64,000 bases of DNA, taken from SAR92 clade bacterium H921 (lineage in GTDB: Bacteria > Pseudomonadota > Gammaproteobacteria > Pseudomonadales > Porticoccaceae). The DNA is taken from NCBI GenBank assembly GCA_025153755.1, contig JAOALD010000001.1, positions 434,001 to 498,000 of the forward strand, read 5' to 3'. This document shows, piece after piece, positions 1 through 9,155 of this stretch. Each line of letters begins with the position of its first letter. The first letter of the stretch is position 1. The notes below the pieces were generated by a model. It did no database searches. It was given only the letters and a program-made list of their open reading frames with translations, and was not told the origin of the DNA. The translations under genes were made by a program, and so were the position numbers.

Positions 1-266
1 CTCGTTTGGCTTACAACTGGCGCGATAGCTTCCTGAGCCAGGTTAACCGTTCAGTAGGTAGTACTCGTAATCCTGAGTACACTGACTCTGTTGAGCAGTT
101 GGATCTGAATGTAAGCTATGAGCTCGACTCAGGTGTTACGTTGTCTCTCGATGCGATCAACTTAACTGGCGAAGGCCAGCGTAAGTACGGTCGTAACGAC
201 AACGCTACGTTCTTTGTACAAGAGCTGGATCCACGCTACGTATTCTCTGCAAGATACACGTTCTAA
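1..266 (+). CDS. TonB-dependent receptor, C-terminal end (partial at window edge)
   Basis: Only the last ~88 codons lie in the window; the reading frame is open from base 3 and enters from the left. The residues alternate polar and hydrophobic as in outer-membrane beta strands (LDLNVSYELD, VTLSLDAINLTG, YVFSARYTF), and the protein ends in an aromatic residue, the usual outer-membrane barrel signature. The phrase LDAINLTGE...RKYGRNDN resembles the last strands of sugar/oligosaccharide TonB receptors. It is followed by SapC, cupin and tryptophan-halogenase genes, a partnership known from many marine and xanthomonad carbohydrate loci. The substrate cannot be told from this piece. Confidence 0.85.
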   Translation, partial: RLAYNWRDSFLSQVNRSVGSTRNPEYTDSVEQLDLNVSYELDSGVTLSLDAINLTGEGQRKYGRNDNATFFVQELDPRYVFSARYTF

Positions 267-280
267 GATAGCGAAACGTT

Positions 281-310
281 TCTCCCTGGCAGCTGTTGTT
301 GCCAGGGAGA
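281..310 (+). terminator. Stem-loop just after the receptor gene
   Basis: A perfect 10-bp inverted repeat (TCTCCCTGGC / GCCAGGGAGA) with a 10-nt loop lies 15 bases after the receptor stop. It has no T-run, so it may stabilise the mRNA 3' end rather than terminate. Confidence 0.45.
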
Positions 311-388
311 ACAATATTCGCTTGAGGAATACTGCACAGAATAGTGCTGCACAGAGTAGTATCGAAAAGAAGTTTATATAGTAGTTCT

Positions 389-430
389 AATAAGGCCTCC
401 ACCCAGTGACTAGCGGAGGCCTTATTTTAT
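389..430 (+). terminator. Rho-independent terminator
   Basis: Perfect 12-bp stem (AATAAGGCCTCC / GGAGGCCTTATT, 389-400 and 415-426) with a 14-nt loop, followed by TTATTATTA. It separates the receptor transcript from the SapC-halogenase genes. Confidence 0.75.
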
Positions 431-502
431 TATTACACTGGCAGGGAAAGTTTAAATACCCATAACACTCAATGCCACAGCGACAAATGACTGGATGATT
501 AG

Positions 503-1234
503 ATGAGCAAAACTGTACTCTTAAATAACGTCGAACATAAAGATTTGAAAGTTGACTCCAGCCACAGAGCTGAATATGGCGACAGCATAAATCGCGTGTT
601 AGCCTTTTCTACAGAATTTGGTGATATTCAAAAAGAATATCCAATACTATTTTATAAAGATCCAAAGACGGAGAGCTTTCAAGCTCACGCCATTTTGGGT
701 CTCGCTAAGGACGAAAACCTGTTTTTAGCTGATGATGGGTGGCAGGGTAATTATGTACCTGCAGTATTGGCTCGCGGGCCATTTCTTATCGGCTTCCAAG
801 AGCGTGAAGTGGACGGCAAAGCGGTTAAAGAGCCAGTCATTCATATTGATATGGACAGCCCAAGAGTTGGCGCTAAAAGCGGACAACCTTTGTTTCTTGC
901 CTATGGGGGAGATACTCCTTACCTAGAAAAAATCATGCAAACCCTTCAGATAATTCATCAGGGCGCCGACCTCGATAAGAGATTCTTTTCAACACTCGAT
1001 GCCATGGAATTGTTTGAACCGGTCAATATTGAAATCTCCCTGAGCAGCATCGCCAATGTTAACTTGCCTGATTACTACACTATCAACAAAGACAAGTTAG
1101 CCCAGTTGGACGGTGAAAGCTTGGAAAAACTCAGCCGCATGGGCCTATTGAGTCTTGCCTATTTCGCCCTAGTATCCCTGGGTAACTTTAATAAACTGAT
1201 AGAGTTGAAAAACAAGAGCACGGCAATTGTTTAG
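503..1234 (+). CDS. SapC family protein
   Basis: A 243-residue protein of the SapC family, first described in Campylobacter S-layer loci but in marine and xanthomonad genomes typically encoded beside TonB receptors and tryptophan halogenases. Recognisable features are the N-terminal block with HRAEYGDSINRVLAF, the 'YPILFYKDP..ESFQAHAILGL' type stretch, FLADDGWQGNYVPAVLAR and PFLIGF. It has no signal peptide and is probably cytoplasmic. The biochemical role is not established; a role with the neighbouring halogenases is inferred from conserved linkage only. ATG at 503 is the first usable start; an ATG at 495 runs into a stop at once. It is followed 27 bases later by the cupin gene, so the two are probably co-transcribed. 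Confidence 0.88.
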   Translation: MSKTVLLNNVEHKDLKVDSSHRAEYGDSINRVLAFSTEFGDIQKEYPILFYKDPKTESFQAHAILGLAKDENLFLADDGWQGNYVPAVLARGPFLIGFQEREVDGKAVKEPVIHIDMDSPRVGAKSGQPLFLAYGGDTPYLEKIMQTLQIIHQGADLDKRFFSTLDAMELFEPVNIEISLSSIANVNLPDYYTINKDKLAQLDGESLEKLSRMGLLSLAYFALVSLGNFNKLIELKNKSTAIV

Positions 1235-1261
1235 CAACCCTAAAGAAAAACTATTTTGACT

Positions 1262-2299
1262 ATGAGTTGCTTAGACAAAAAGGCTCGGGTAATTGAGGGC
1301 GTTCGGCCCGACCAGATTCCTTTTGATGAGCTTTTTAACGCGAACCAGCCGGTTATATTGCGCGGCTTGGTTTCCGACTGGGGACTGGTTAAAGCAGGTA
1401 AAGTGTCGCCAGACAATGCGATGGATGTTTTGCAGAATCACTCTAGCGGCAAGCCAGTAGGAGTTTATGTTGCACCGCCGGAGAGCAATGCGCGGTTTTT
1501 TTATAACGACGATTGCAGTGGCTTTAACTACGCCAGCCAGCACCGTGAATTGAGTGATATATTTGCTCAAATTCGCGACAACAAGAACAGCCCCAGCGCC
1601 GAACAGTCTTATCTGTATATGAATTCACTCACCCTGGACAACTGCTTTCCCGGATTGCGCGAGCAAAATACCCTCGCCTTTGAACATCCGCTGTTTACTG
1701 ATAACAAGCCCCTTTCCAAAGTTTGGGTAGGCACCCAGTCTATTGCTGCTGCCCACTATGATGTGCCGAGCAATTTAGCCTGCTGTGTATTGGGTAAGCG
1801 TCGCTTTACGCTATTTCCCCCTGAGCAGATTCACAATTTATACCCTGGTCCCCTAGAGCCGACTCCCGGCGGACAGGTTATCACCATGGTGGATCTGAAA
1901 AATCCTGACTTCGAGCGCTTTCCGCGAGTCCGTCAGGCCTTAGATGCCGCAGTGGTGGTGGACTTAGAGCCTGGGGATGCGGTCTATTACCCGAGCATGT
2001 GGTGGCATCAGGTTGAGGCCCTGTCACCGTTTAATATTATGATTAATTTTTGGTGGCTCGATGCCCCAGCTCATATGGGCAACCCCATGGATATAGTGAT
2101 GCACGCCATGATGGGTCTGAGAGATCGCCCCCAGGCCGAAAAGCAGGCCTGGCGAGAAGTGTTTGATTACTACGTGTTTGGCTCGCCGGAAACTCCGCGG
2201 GAGCATCTGCCGCCATCGGCTCAGGGCGCCCTGGCGGATCTTGATGACAATATGGCTCGACGTCTTCGTGCCCTAGTAAAAAATAAGCTAAATCGCTAG
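1262..2299 (+). CDS. Cupin-like (JmjC-type, cupin_8) Fe(II)/2-oxoglutarate-dependent protein
   Basis: A 345-residue protein with the JmjC-like cupin fold. The metal triad is visible as H165-x-D167 (AAHYDVPSN) and H249 (MWWHQVEAL), and the stretch GKRRFTLFPPEQIHNLYPGP is typical of the cupin_8 family. Such genes recur beside SapC and tryptophan halogenases; they are expected to be hydroxylases, but no substrate is known. An in-frame TTG at 1256 lies two codons upstream; the ATG at 1262 is preferred. It sits between sapC and the first halogenase (60-base gap to the latter), on the same strand and probably in the same operon. Confidence 0.88.
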   Translation: MSCLDKKARVIEGVRPDQIPFDELFNANQPVILRGLVSDWGLVKAGKVSPDNAMDVLQNHSSGKPVGVYVAPPESNARFFYNDDCSGFNYASQHRELSDIFAQIRDNKNSPSAEQSYLYMNSLTLDNCFPGLREQNTLAFEHPLFTDNKPLSKVWVGTQSIAAAHYDVPSNLACCVLGKRRFTLFPPEQIHNLYPGPLEPTPGGQVITMVDLKNPDFERFPRVRQALDAAVVVDLEPGDAVYYPSMWWHQVEALSPFNIMINFWWLDAPAHMGNPMDIVMHAMMGLRDRPQAEKQAWREVFDYYVFGSPETPREHLPPSAQGALADLDDNMARRLRALVKNKLNR

Positions 2300-2359
2300 A
2301 AACTCTAAGCCGAGTTTCTCGCTGTAAAAAAATATAATAATCTTCGGGGAGACAGAATA

Positions 2360-3841
2360 ATGATGAAAGTAGTTATTGCTGGAGGTGGAACGGCCGGCTG
2401 GATGGCAGCCTGTGGTCTTTCATCCCGCTTGGCGAGCTTGCTGGATATTACCCTGATCGAGTCCGACGAAATTGGAACCGTAGGTGTAGGTGAAGCGACG
2501 ATTCCCCCGATGCGCAATTTCCATCGTCTAATGAATATTGATGAGCAGGAGTTTATGCGTGAGACCCAGGCGACCTTTAAGTTGGGTATTGAGTTCGATA
2601 ACTGGGGCGATATAGGCGATAGCTATATTCACTCCTTCGGCGAAATTGGTCAGCGTTCTTGGATGGCTGAGTTCCACGAATTCTGGCTCGAAGCTCAGGC
2701 CCAAGGATTCGGCGGCAGCCTCGAGGATTACTGTCTTGAATTAAAAGCCGCCAAAGCTGGTAAGTTCGCAACCTCAGTTGACGATACTAGATTAAATTTT
2801 GCCTTCCATCTCGATGCTACCCGCTATGCGAAATACCTGCGCAAAAAAAGTGAGAAAGCCGGTGTGCGCCGAGTTGAGGGCTTAATTAAACAAGTACAGA
2901 AAGATCCCCAATCCGGCGATATCAAAGCGCTACTGCTGGACAGCGGCGAGCTTATCGAAGGTGACTTATTTATCGACTGCACTGGATTCCGTTCCCTGCT
3001 ATTGGGTGAATCCCTCGGTGTAGAATTCGACGATTGGAGTCACTGGCTGTTCTCAGACAGAGCCATTGCTGTACAGACAGAATCCATTGCTGAGCCAGTG
3101 CCCTACACCCGTGCAATAGCCCATCCATCAGGTTGGCAGTGGCGAATCCCACTGCAGAGCAGAGTGGGAAATGGCATTGTTTACAGCAGTCGCTTTATGT
3201 CTGATGACGAAGCCAAGCAGACTCTGCTGAATAATATTTCCGGAAAAATGATTACCGAGCCCAGGTACATCAAGTATCGCACCGGGCGTCGTCAGAAATC
3301 TTGGCATAAAAACTGTGTTGCATTGGGACTAGCCAGTGGCTTTATCGAGCCATTAGAGTCCACCAGTATCCATCTGGTGATGACCGCCATTATTCGCTTA
3401 ATCCGTCTCTTTCCCTTCGGCGATTCCAGTACCGCACTGGCGGATCGATTTAATCAGGAATCCACCACCGAAATAGAAACCGTAAGAGACTTTGTGATCT
3501 TGCACTACAAGCAGACCAATCGTACTGACACCGACTTTTGGAATGCCTACCGCACAATGGATATTCCGGATACCCTGGCCCATCGCCTCGACATCTTTAA
3601 GAAAAATGGCTATGTCTGGCCTGACGATGTAGCTCTGTTCCGCGTTGATTCCTGGGTTCAGGTAATGATGGGCCAGGGTTTGAAGCCTCAAGGTTTTCAC
3701 AGTGCGGGCAAGCTGACTGGTAAAGAAAGTCTTTTGCAATCACTGGCCAAAATGGCGGACTCCATTGATAAGAAGGTGGAGAAACTTCCCACTCATCAGC
3801 AATTTATTGACCATTACTGTGCCGCGCCAAAAGCAGATTGA
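2360..3841 (+). CDS. Flavin-dependent tryptophan halogenase family protein (1)
   Basis: A 493-residue PrnA-type flavin-dependent halogenase. Seen in the sequence: N-terminal FAD motif GGGTAG (residues 8-13), the catalytic lysine in FKLGIEF (K74, equivalent to PrnA K79), the family hallmark WxWxIP (W259, W261, I263, P264), and the active-site glutamate in EPLESTS (E333, equivalent to PrnA E346). All key residues are present, so it should be active with FADH2 supplied by a flavin reductase; none is visible nearby. Relatives in TonB-receptor loci of marine and xanthomonad bacteria include enzymes that halogenate free indoles; the native substrate here is unknown. Ribosome-binding site GGGGAGA at 2346-2352. 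The second halogenase follows after 54 bases. Confidence 0.93.
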   Translation: MMKVVIAGGGTAGWMAACGLSSRLASLLDITLIESDEIGTVGVGEATIPPMRNFHRLMNIDEQEFMRETQATFKLGIEFDNWGDIGDSYIHSFGEIGQRSWMAEFHEFWLEAQAQGFGGSLEDYCLELKAAKAGKFATSVDDTRLNFAFHLDATRYAKYLRKKSEKAGVRRVEGLIKQVQKDPQSGDIKALLLDSGELIEGDLFIDCTGFRSLLLGESLGVEFDDWSHWLFSDRAIAVQTESIAEPVPYTRAIAHPSGWQWRIPLQSRVGNGIVYSSRFMSDDEAKQTLLNNISGKMITEPRYIKYRTGRRQKSWHKNCVALGLASGFIEPLESTSIHLVMTAIIRLIRLFPFGDSSTALADRFNQESTTEIETVRDFVILHYKQTNRTDTDFWNAYRTMDIPDTLAHRLDIFKKNGYVWPDDVALFRVDSWVQVMMGQGLKPQGFHSAGKLTGKESLLQSLAKMADSIDKKVEKLPTHQQFIDHYCAAPKAD

Positions 3842-3895
3842 TCGGCTAACGTTGGTTCACTTGGCCTAGAGACGGCTAGAGAGTTCGAGACAATT

Positions 3896-5440
3896 ATGAC
3901 TAAAACCGTAGTGATAGTAGGTGGCGGCAGTGCCGGTTGGTTGACCGCTGGGATTATTGCCGCCCGGCATAATCCTCAAGGTGAAGCGGGGGAAGGTATC
4001 AAGGTGGTACTCCTCGAATCCCCAGATGTAGCTAATCTGGGTGTAGGCGAGGGAACCTGGCCAACTATGCGCGACACACTGCGACGCATCGGCATATCCG
4101 AAGTGGATTTTTTGCGCTCCTGCGATGTGGGTTTTAAGCAGGGATCCCAGTTTATTAACTGGCAAAAGGGTGAAGGGGAATCTTACTACCATCCCTTTGT
4201 TCCTCCCGCCGGTTATGGCGCGGTGAATCTCGCCGCCCACTGGTTGGATCGCGGCACTGAAAGCACTTTTGCAGATGCTGTGTCTGCCCAGGGTAAAGTC
4301 TGCGATTTAGGGCTTGCCCCTAAAACCGCTAAGACACCGGAATACGCCTTTGGCCTTAACTATGGCTATCACCTCAATGCGGGAAAGTTTGTTGAATTAT
4401 TGAAGCGTCACTGCGTGGACAATCTGGGAGTGGACTATCAACTGGGTCATGTGGAACAGGTGCTCACTAGTGAAGAGGGTGATATCACAGCCCTGGCTTT
4501 AACTCGAGGTGAGCAGATTTTCGGTGACCTGTTTGTTGACTGCACAGGCTTTTCTGCCCTTTTAATCGGCAAGCACTATCAAGTGCCCTTTGTCTCTCAG
4601 GGAGATTGTCTGTTTAACGATACAGCTCTTGCTGTTCAGGCCGAGCATGCCGAGGAAGACACTCCCATCGCCTCCTGCACTAAGTCCACAGCCCAATCCA
4701 GTGGTTGGGTCTGGGATATTGCGCTGCCAACCCGGCGCGGCATCGGCCATGTATTCTCTAGCCAGCATATCTCAGTGGAAAAAGCAGAGGACGAGTTGCA
4801 GCGCTATCTTGCCGCGGACCCTGCGTTGGCGAAGAAGCAGCACAGCCCCCGAAAAATAACTTTTCAGCCTGGTCACAGGGCGCATTTCTGGCATAAAAAC
4901 TGTGTTGCTGTGGGCGTCTCAGCGGGCTTTGTTGAGCCTCTTGAGGCCAGCGCTCTGGTATTGATTGAAAAGTCAGCGGAGTTTGTTAGCAATAATTTGC
5001 CCCAGGACAGAGCGGCAATGACAGTTGTCGCTAAACGTTTCAATGAGGTTATCAGTAAGTATTGGGTTGATATTATTGATTTTTTGAAATTGCATTATGT
5101 GCTGACCGAACGCACAGATTCAGACTATTGGCGTGACCATGTTCGGACTCAATCCATACCAGACAGTCTTCAGGATTCCCTAGAATTGTGGCGCTCGCAT
5201 GTTCCCTGGATCTCGGATGGCAATAATCGTGCTGAGTTATTTTCTGCTGCCAGTGTGCAGTACATACTTTATGGCATGGGCTTCGCGACCACTATTAACA
5301 GCAGCCGCTATCGCAGTTGGGATAAAGACGCTCTATTGGCCGACCGCTTGATGCATGACAATCGTGGTAAGACTGAAGCGTTAATGGCCAGTCAACCGAG
5401 TAATCGTGAGTTGCTTAATTTGGTGCGCGGCACTCAATAA
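3896..5440 (+). CDS. Flavin-dependent tryptophan halogenase family protein (2)
   Basis: A 514-residue paralogue of the preceding halogenase. Motifs: FAD-binding GGGSAG (residues 9-14), catalytic lysine in GFKQGSQF (K81), WxWxI motif (W271, W273), and EPLEAS with the glutamate at 350. It diverges clearly from copy 1 in the C-terminal half (for example SALVLIEKSAEFV in place of STSIHLVMTAI), so the pair is an old duplication and may have different substrates or act in sequence. It is the last gene of the rightward halogenase set and runs convergently into the DUF6445 gene, 34 bases away. Confidence 0.93.
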   Translation: MTKTVVIVGGGSAGWLTAGIIAARHNPQGEAGEGIKVVLLESPDVANLGVGEGTWPTMRDTLRRIGISEVDFLRSCDVGFKQGSQFINWQKGEGESYYHPFVPPAGYGAVNLAAHWLDRGTESTFADAVSAQGKVCDLGLAPKTAKTPEYAFGLNYGYHLNAGKFVELLKRHCVDNLGVDYQLGHVEQVLTSEEGDITALALTRGEQIFGDLFVDCTGFSALLIGKHYQVPFVSQGDCLFNDTALAVQAEHAEEDTPIASCTKSTAQSSGWVWDIALPTRRGIGHVFSSQHISVEKAEDELQRYLAADPALAKKQHSPRKITFQPGHRAHFWHKNCVAVGVSAGFVEPLEASALVLIEKSAEFVSNNLPQDRAAMTVVAKRFNEVISKYWVDIIDFLKLHYVLTERTDSDYWRDHVRTQSIPDSLQDSLELWRSHVPWISDGNNRAELFSAASVQYILYGMGFATTINSSRYRSWDKDALLADRLMHDNRGKTEALMASQPSNRELLNLVRGTQ

Positions 5441-5474
5441 GAGCATAAGAAGAGTTTAAAAAGCTTAAAGCGAA

Positions 5475-6191
5475 TCAGGAAAACTCAATAAAGCTGGTGA
5501 TAGTCAGGCGCCCAGTCTCAGGGCTGGGGTCAAAATTATAATCCGGCCGAATAATTCCAGAGTGCAAACTCGATCCTCGGTACATCAATAATCGGTTATA
5601 GACTGCTCCAAAGGATGCAATCTCAGAGTAATCCTCCGTGCCGCCACAAACATAGCCAGCGGGCTGGCGCGTCGGATCTTGGAATCGCGTTACAATACTC
5701 TGTTCATAGTTTCCCAGTCGGCCCCTATCTATAAAGTCATAGCCGGTCTCATCGTGATGATAAAACGCTGTGCCCGAGTCTGGCGCATCACAAAGATAAT
5801 GTATCACCGCCAGGCTGTCCCTAGACGGCGCATCAAAGTGCGGAATACGCTGCATCAGCTTAAGGTCTTCAGGTTGGGATGTGACAATAGAGTACTTTGA
5901 CGCGGCGGATTTTATAGTGCGAAGATCAAGTTTAAAAAAGTCACGAATGACTCCCTGAAAATTCCGTACTAGCGCGACAATATAGGCGTCGGATATAGCC
6001 ATTCTGACACCTGGGTAAAAGCTGTCTGCAATCGCAAAGTTATTGTTCGCAATAGCCTCTTGCCTGAGTGCATCAGCACCTTGAATATAAGAGTCGACCC
6101 GCATTAGCTCTTGCTGGTCAGTGCCAATCGTCAAACACTCATATTCCATGTTCTTGCAGGGCGTGTAATGTAATTTGTCATCAACGGACAT
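5475..6191 (-). CDS. DUF6445-like protein (putative 2OG-Fe(II) dioxygenase fold)
   Basis: A 238-residue protein of the type (DUF6445) that recurs beside TonB-receptor/tryptophan-halogenase clusters. It carries PHFDAPSRDSLAVIHYL with an HxD pair, later HHDETGY, then SLHSG and GRLTITSF with an Arg, an arrangement reminiscent of the HxD...H...R site of Fe(II)/2-oxoglutarate dioxygenases. The metal site is my reading, not an established fact for this family. It is the only gene of the module on the minus strand and shares no promoter with the halogenases. No signal peptide is visible. Confidence 0.7.
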   Translation of the reverse strand: MSVDDKLHYTPCKNMEYECLTIGTDQQELMRVDSYIQGADALRQEAIANNNFAIADSFYPGVRMAISDAYIVALVRNFQGVIRDFFKLDLRTIKSAASKYSIVTSQPEDLKLMQRIPHFDAPSRDSLAVIHYLCDAPDSGTAFYHHDETGYDFIDRGRLGNYEQSIVTRFQDPTRQPAGYVCGGTEDYSEIASFGAVYNRLLMYRGSSLHSGIIRPDYNFDPSPETGRLTITSFIEFS

Positions 6192-6520
6192 TTGTTAGCC
6201 TTGGTCGCCGACCCTATTTGAGGGACGGATTATTTTTTCACAGCATAAATGAATTTTGCATATATGCACATAGGTGGTGGTTTTTTTAGCCAGTACTTTA
6301 GTAGATGCATTGGTGAAAAATTTAGGCACTAGTTTTTTGAACAATTTAGCCCCAAAGAGGTAGTCTTGCGGAGCGGATTGGTTGGGCTAAAACGTCTTCT
6401 TATAGACGCCGGGAATTCGTACTTTTGCTCTTTCGATAATGCTTAGATCGTCTTGTGGTCGCTCCGAAAGAGCAGTCAAAAAATCAGTCAAAATTATAAA
6501 AATACAAACAGGATTTTACG
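6192..6520. other. Intergenic regulatory region upstream of GH3 and DUF6445
   Basis: A 329-base gap holding the divergent promoters of the DUF6445 gene (left) and the GH3 gene (right). It contains the promoter-like element at 6371-6398 (separate entry) and a short inverted repeat CGTCT-6nt-AGACG (6393-6408). No small gene is supported. Confidence 0.6.
6371..6398 (+). promoter_or_regulatory. 28-bp element shared with the ECF sigma gene upstream region
   Basis: This stretch contains CGGATT and, after a 14-base spacer, AACGTCTT. It matches 23 of 28 positions with 9156-9183 in front of the ECF sigma gene. The CGTC core is typical of -10 elements read by ECF sigma factors. It ends 122 bases before the GH3 start codon. 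Suggested role: ECF-dependent promoter or activator site. Confidence 0.45.
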
Positions 6521-9073
6521 ATGAATGTTGCATACTATTTAACCGCGGGTTTGATTCTTTCGCTAGCGCTGGATGTGATTCTAGCTCCACTGAGGACAAG
6601 GTTCGCGCTGTGGATAGCACCAATGCCGGCATCCAGAGTGACAGTATTGCAACCATTCACCCCCGAGATATGGCCTAAGCAGGCCTCGCCCTTTGCCCTA
6701 AATGAACGTTTAGAACAGCGCGTAACAGACCTAGTAAACAAGATGAGCTTGGAGGAAAAGGTCGGTCAAACCATTCAGGCGGATATTGGTTCTATAACCC
6801 CAGCTCAGGTGCGTGAATACCATTTGGGCTCTGTACTCAATGGCGGTAACTCCGCGCCGGGTGGCGACAACCGAACTACCCCCGCAGCCTGGGTTGCTCT
6901 GGCGGACGAATTTTGGCTGGCATCCACAGACACAAGCGATGGCAGAATAGGTATCCCCGCGCTGTGGGGAACAGATGCTGTTCACGGCCACAACAATATA
7001 GTCGGCGCGACGCTGTTCCCTCACAACATTGGTTTAGGCGCAGCTAATGATCCAGCTTTGATGCATCGCATCGGCACTGTGACGGCTAAAGAAATTCTTG
7101 TCACCGGCTTGGATTGGACTTTTGCTCCCACTATTGCTGTTGTGCGCGATGATCGCTGGGGACGTACCTATGAAAGTTTCTCTGAAGATCCAGCCATCGT
7201 CAGAGACTTTGCTGGCAGCTTGGTTGAAGGTCTTCAGGGAAAGCTCGATGACGGCACATTCCTCGATGAAGATCATCTGATTGCAACCGCCAAGCACTTT
7301 ATCGGTGATGGCGGTACCATCGACGGCCGTGATCAGGGAGACAATATTTCCAGTGAAGCGGACCTCCGTGATATTCAGGGTGCCGGTTATCCGGTGGCCA
7401 TTAACCGCGGCGTGCAATCGGTGATGGCTTCTTTTAATAGCTGGCATGGGCGTAAACTTCATGGTCATAAAGAATTATTAAACGATGTCCTGGTCGAACA
7501 AATGGGCTTCAGTGGCTTTGTGGTTGGCGACTGGAATGGTCATGGCCAGGTGGAGGGCTGTACCAATGAGTCCTGTGCGGCATCCTTTAACAATGGCGTT
7601 GATATGTTTATGGCGCCGGATAGCTGGCAAGAGCTCTATGGCAATACCTTAGCTCAAGTAAAAAGTGGCGAGATTAGTCTGGCTCGTTTAGATCAGGCTG
7701 TCAGCCGGATTTTAAGGGTAAAACTACGCGCCGGTCTATTTGAAGCGGGACTGCCCTCAAAGCGTAAATACGCTGGACGTTTTGACCTGCTCGCGGCACC
7801 GGAACATAGAGAAGTGGCGCGGACAGCTGTGCGTCAATCCCTTGTGCTGTTAAAAAATGCAAAGCAACTGCTGCCACTTTCGCCTTCGGCCAATATATTG
7901 GTTGCAGGCGATGGTGCTGACAACATCGGCAAGCAAACCGGCGGCTGGACACTTTCTTGGCAGGGCACTGGAAACACTAAAGCGCATTTTCCTCAGGCCA
8001 TGTCGATTTATGAGGGCATTGCAGAACAGGTAGTAGCTGCCGGAGGCCAAGTTACTTTAAGCCCTGAGGGTGAGTATAAAAGCACACCAGATGTGGCCAT
8101 AGTCGTGTTTGGCGAAGATCCCTATGCAGAGTTTCAAGGCGATCGTCCTCATTTAGATTTTCAATCTGAAGCGGGATTGGCGCTATTAAACAAATTTAAG
8201 GCCCAGGGTATTGCCACAGTTGCGGTGTTCCTTTCTGGCCGGCCAATGTGGGTAAATCCGGAAATCAATGCAGCTGATGCTTTTGTTGCCGCCTGGTTAC
8301 CGGGCTCAGAGGGTGGCGGTATCGCCGACGTTTTGTTGCGCAGCGGCAAGGATGAGGTGCAGCAGGATTTCACTGGCAAGCTCTCCTTCTCTTGGCCGAG
8401 AACTGCGGTTCAAACCCTTAATCTTGGTGACCAAGACTATAACCCTCTGTTTGCCTACGGCTTCGGGCTGAACTACTCAGCTAGTGGCGAGCTTGAGCTG
8501 CTCTCAGAAGATGCGCAACTGGGCGGCAAAGCCCAGACCCAAGGTCTGAGTTTCTTAAAGGCTGGTGCAGCTGTTTCCCCGTGGCGATTGGTGATGCGTG
8601 ATTCTGCTGGCACAGTTCAGGTGACCAAGTCGAAGGCTGTCAGTGCATCGGGCGCGCTAAATATGACCGCGCTGGATTACATGGCTCAAGAAGATTCCCG
8701 TCTATTTGAATTTTCAGCAGATGCCGTGCTGTCTGTTGAGGGTGAGTCTATAGATATCTCCCGTGAATCTAATGGTGATATGGCCCTAGAAATTCACTAT
8801 CAAGTGCTTGGAGATAAGGTGGCCAATACCGCAGTCGCTGTTGGTTGTGGCGAAGGCTGCTCTGGTGATATAGATATTACAGAGGGACTAGCCAGCAAGC
8901 TTAATCAAGGGTGGCAGACCTCCCGCTTAAAGTTAAGTTGTTTCGCTGAGCGCGGGACAGATATGAGCAAGGTCAACTCCGCTATGATTCTAAAAGTCTC
9001 TGGAGCACTAAAAATACAGTTTAATTCGATCAATGTCGTGAGTAATCCAGGGGACGCTAGCTGCTCTTTATAA
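6521..9073 (+). CDS. Glycoside hydrolase family 3 beta-glucosidase (N-terminus altered by two compensating frameshifts)
   Basis: An 850-residue GH3 exo-acting beta-glucosidase/beta-glucan glucohydrolase. The (beta/alpha)8 domain starts at about residue 65 (VNKMSLEEKVGQ), with LWGTDAVHGHNN, IATAKHFIGDGGT and the nucleophile D337 in FVVGDWNGH. The second domain carries PYAEFQGD with the likely acid/base E537. A C-terminal beta-sandwich extends to the end. It probably trims beta-1,3/1,4-glucooligosaccharides. Codons ~17-47 are in the wrong frame: frame 1 over 6562-6663 encodes a lipoprotein-like SAGCDSSSTEDK and ends ATIHP, the expected lead into EIWPK in frame 2. A lost base near 6568-6570 and an extra C in 6661-6664 explain this. 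As read, the lipobox is destroyed but the catalytic domains are intact. Confidence 0.92.
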   Translation: MNVAYYLTAGLILSLALDVILAPLRTRFALWIAPMPASRVTVLQPFTPEIWPKQASPFALNERLEQRVTDLVNKMSLEEKVGQTIQADIGSITPAQVREYHLGSVLNGGNSAPGGDNRTTPAAWVALADEFWLASTDTSDGRIGIPALWGTDAVHGHNNIVGATLFPHNIGLGAANDPALMHRIGTVTAKEILVTGLDWTFAPTIAVVRDDRWGRTYESFSEDPAIVRDFAGSLVEGLQGKLDDGTFLDEDHLIATAKHFIGDGGTIDGRDQGDNISSEADLRDIQGAGYPVAINRGVQSVMASFNSWHGRKLHGHKELLNDVLVEQMGFSGFVVGDWNGHGQVEGCTNESCAASFNNGVDMFMAPDSWQELYGNTLAQVKSGEISLARLDQAVSRILRVKLRAGLFEAGLPSKRKYAGRFDLLAAPEHREVARTAVRQSLVLLKNAKQLLPLSPSANILVAGDGADNIGKQTGGWTLSWQGTGNTKAHFPQAMSIYEGIAEQVVAAGGQVTLSPEGEYKSTPDVAIVVFGEDPYAEFQGDRPHLDFQSEAGLALLNKFKAQGIATVAVFLSGRPMWVNPEINAADAFVAAWLPGSEGGGIADVLLRSGKDEVQQDFTGKLSFSWPRTAVQTLNLGDQDYNPLFAYGFGLNYSASGELELLSEDAQLGGKAQTQGLSFLKAGAAVSPWRLVMRDSAGTVQVTKSKAVSASGALNMTALDYMAQEDSRLFEFSADAVLSVEGESIDISRESNGDMALEIHYQVLGDKVANTAVAVGCGEGCSGDIDITEGLASKLNQGWQTSRLKLSCFAERGTDMSKVNSAMILKVSGALKIQFNSINVVSNPGDASCSL

Positions 9074-9155
9074 CGTGGGTTAGACTGGCAGACTCTTTTG
9101 AGTGAAAAGGTTCATATAACGTAGATAAAAGAGGGATAAAAAAGCTAGCTTTAGA

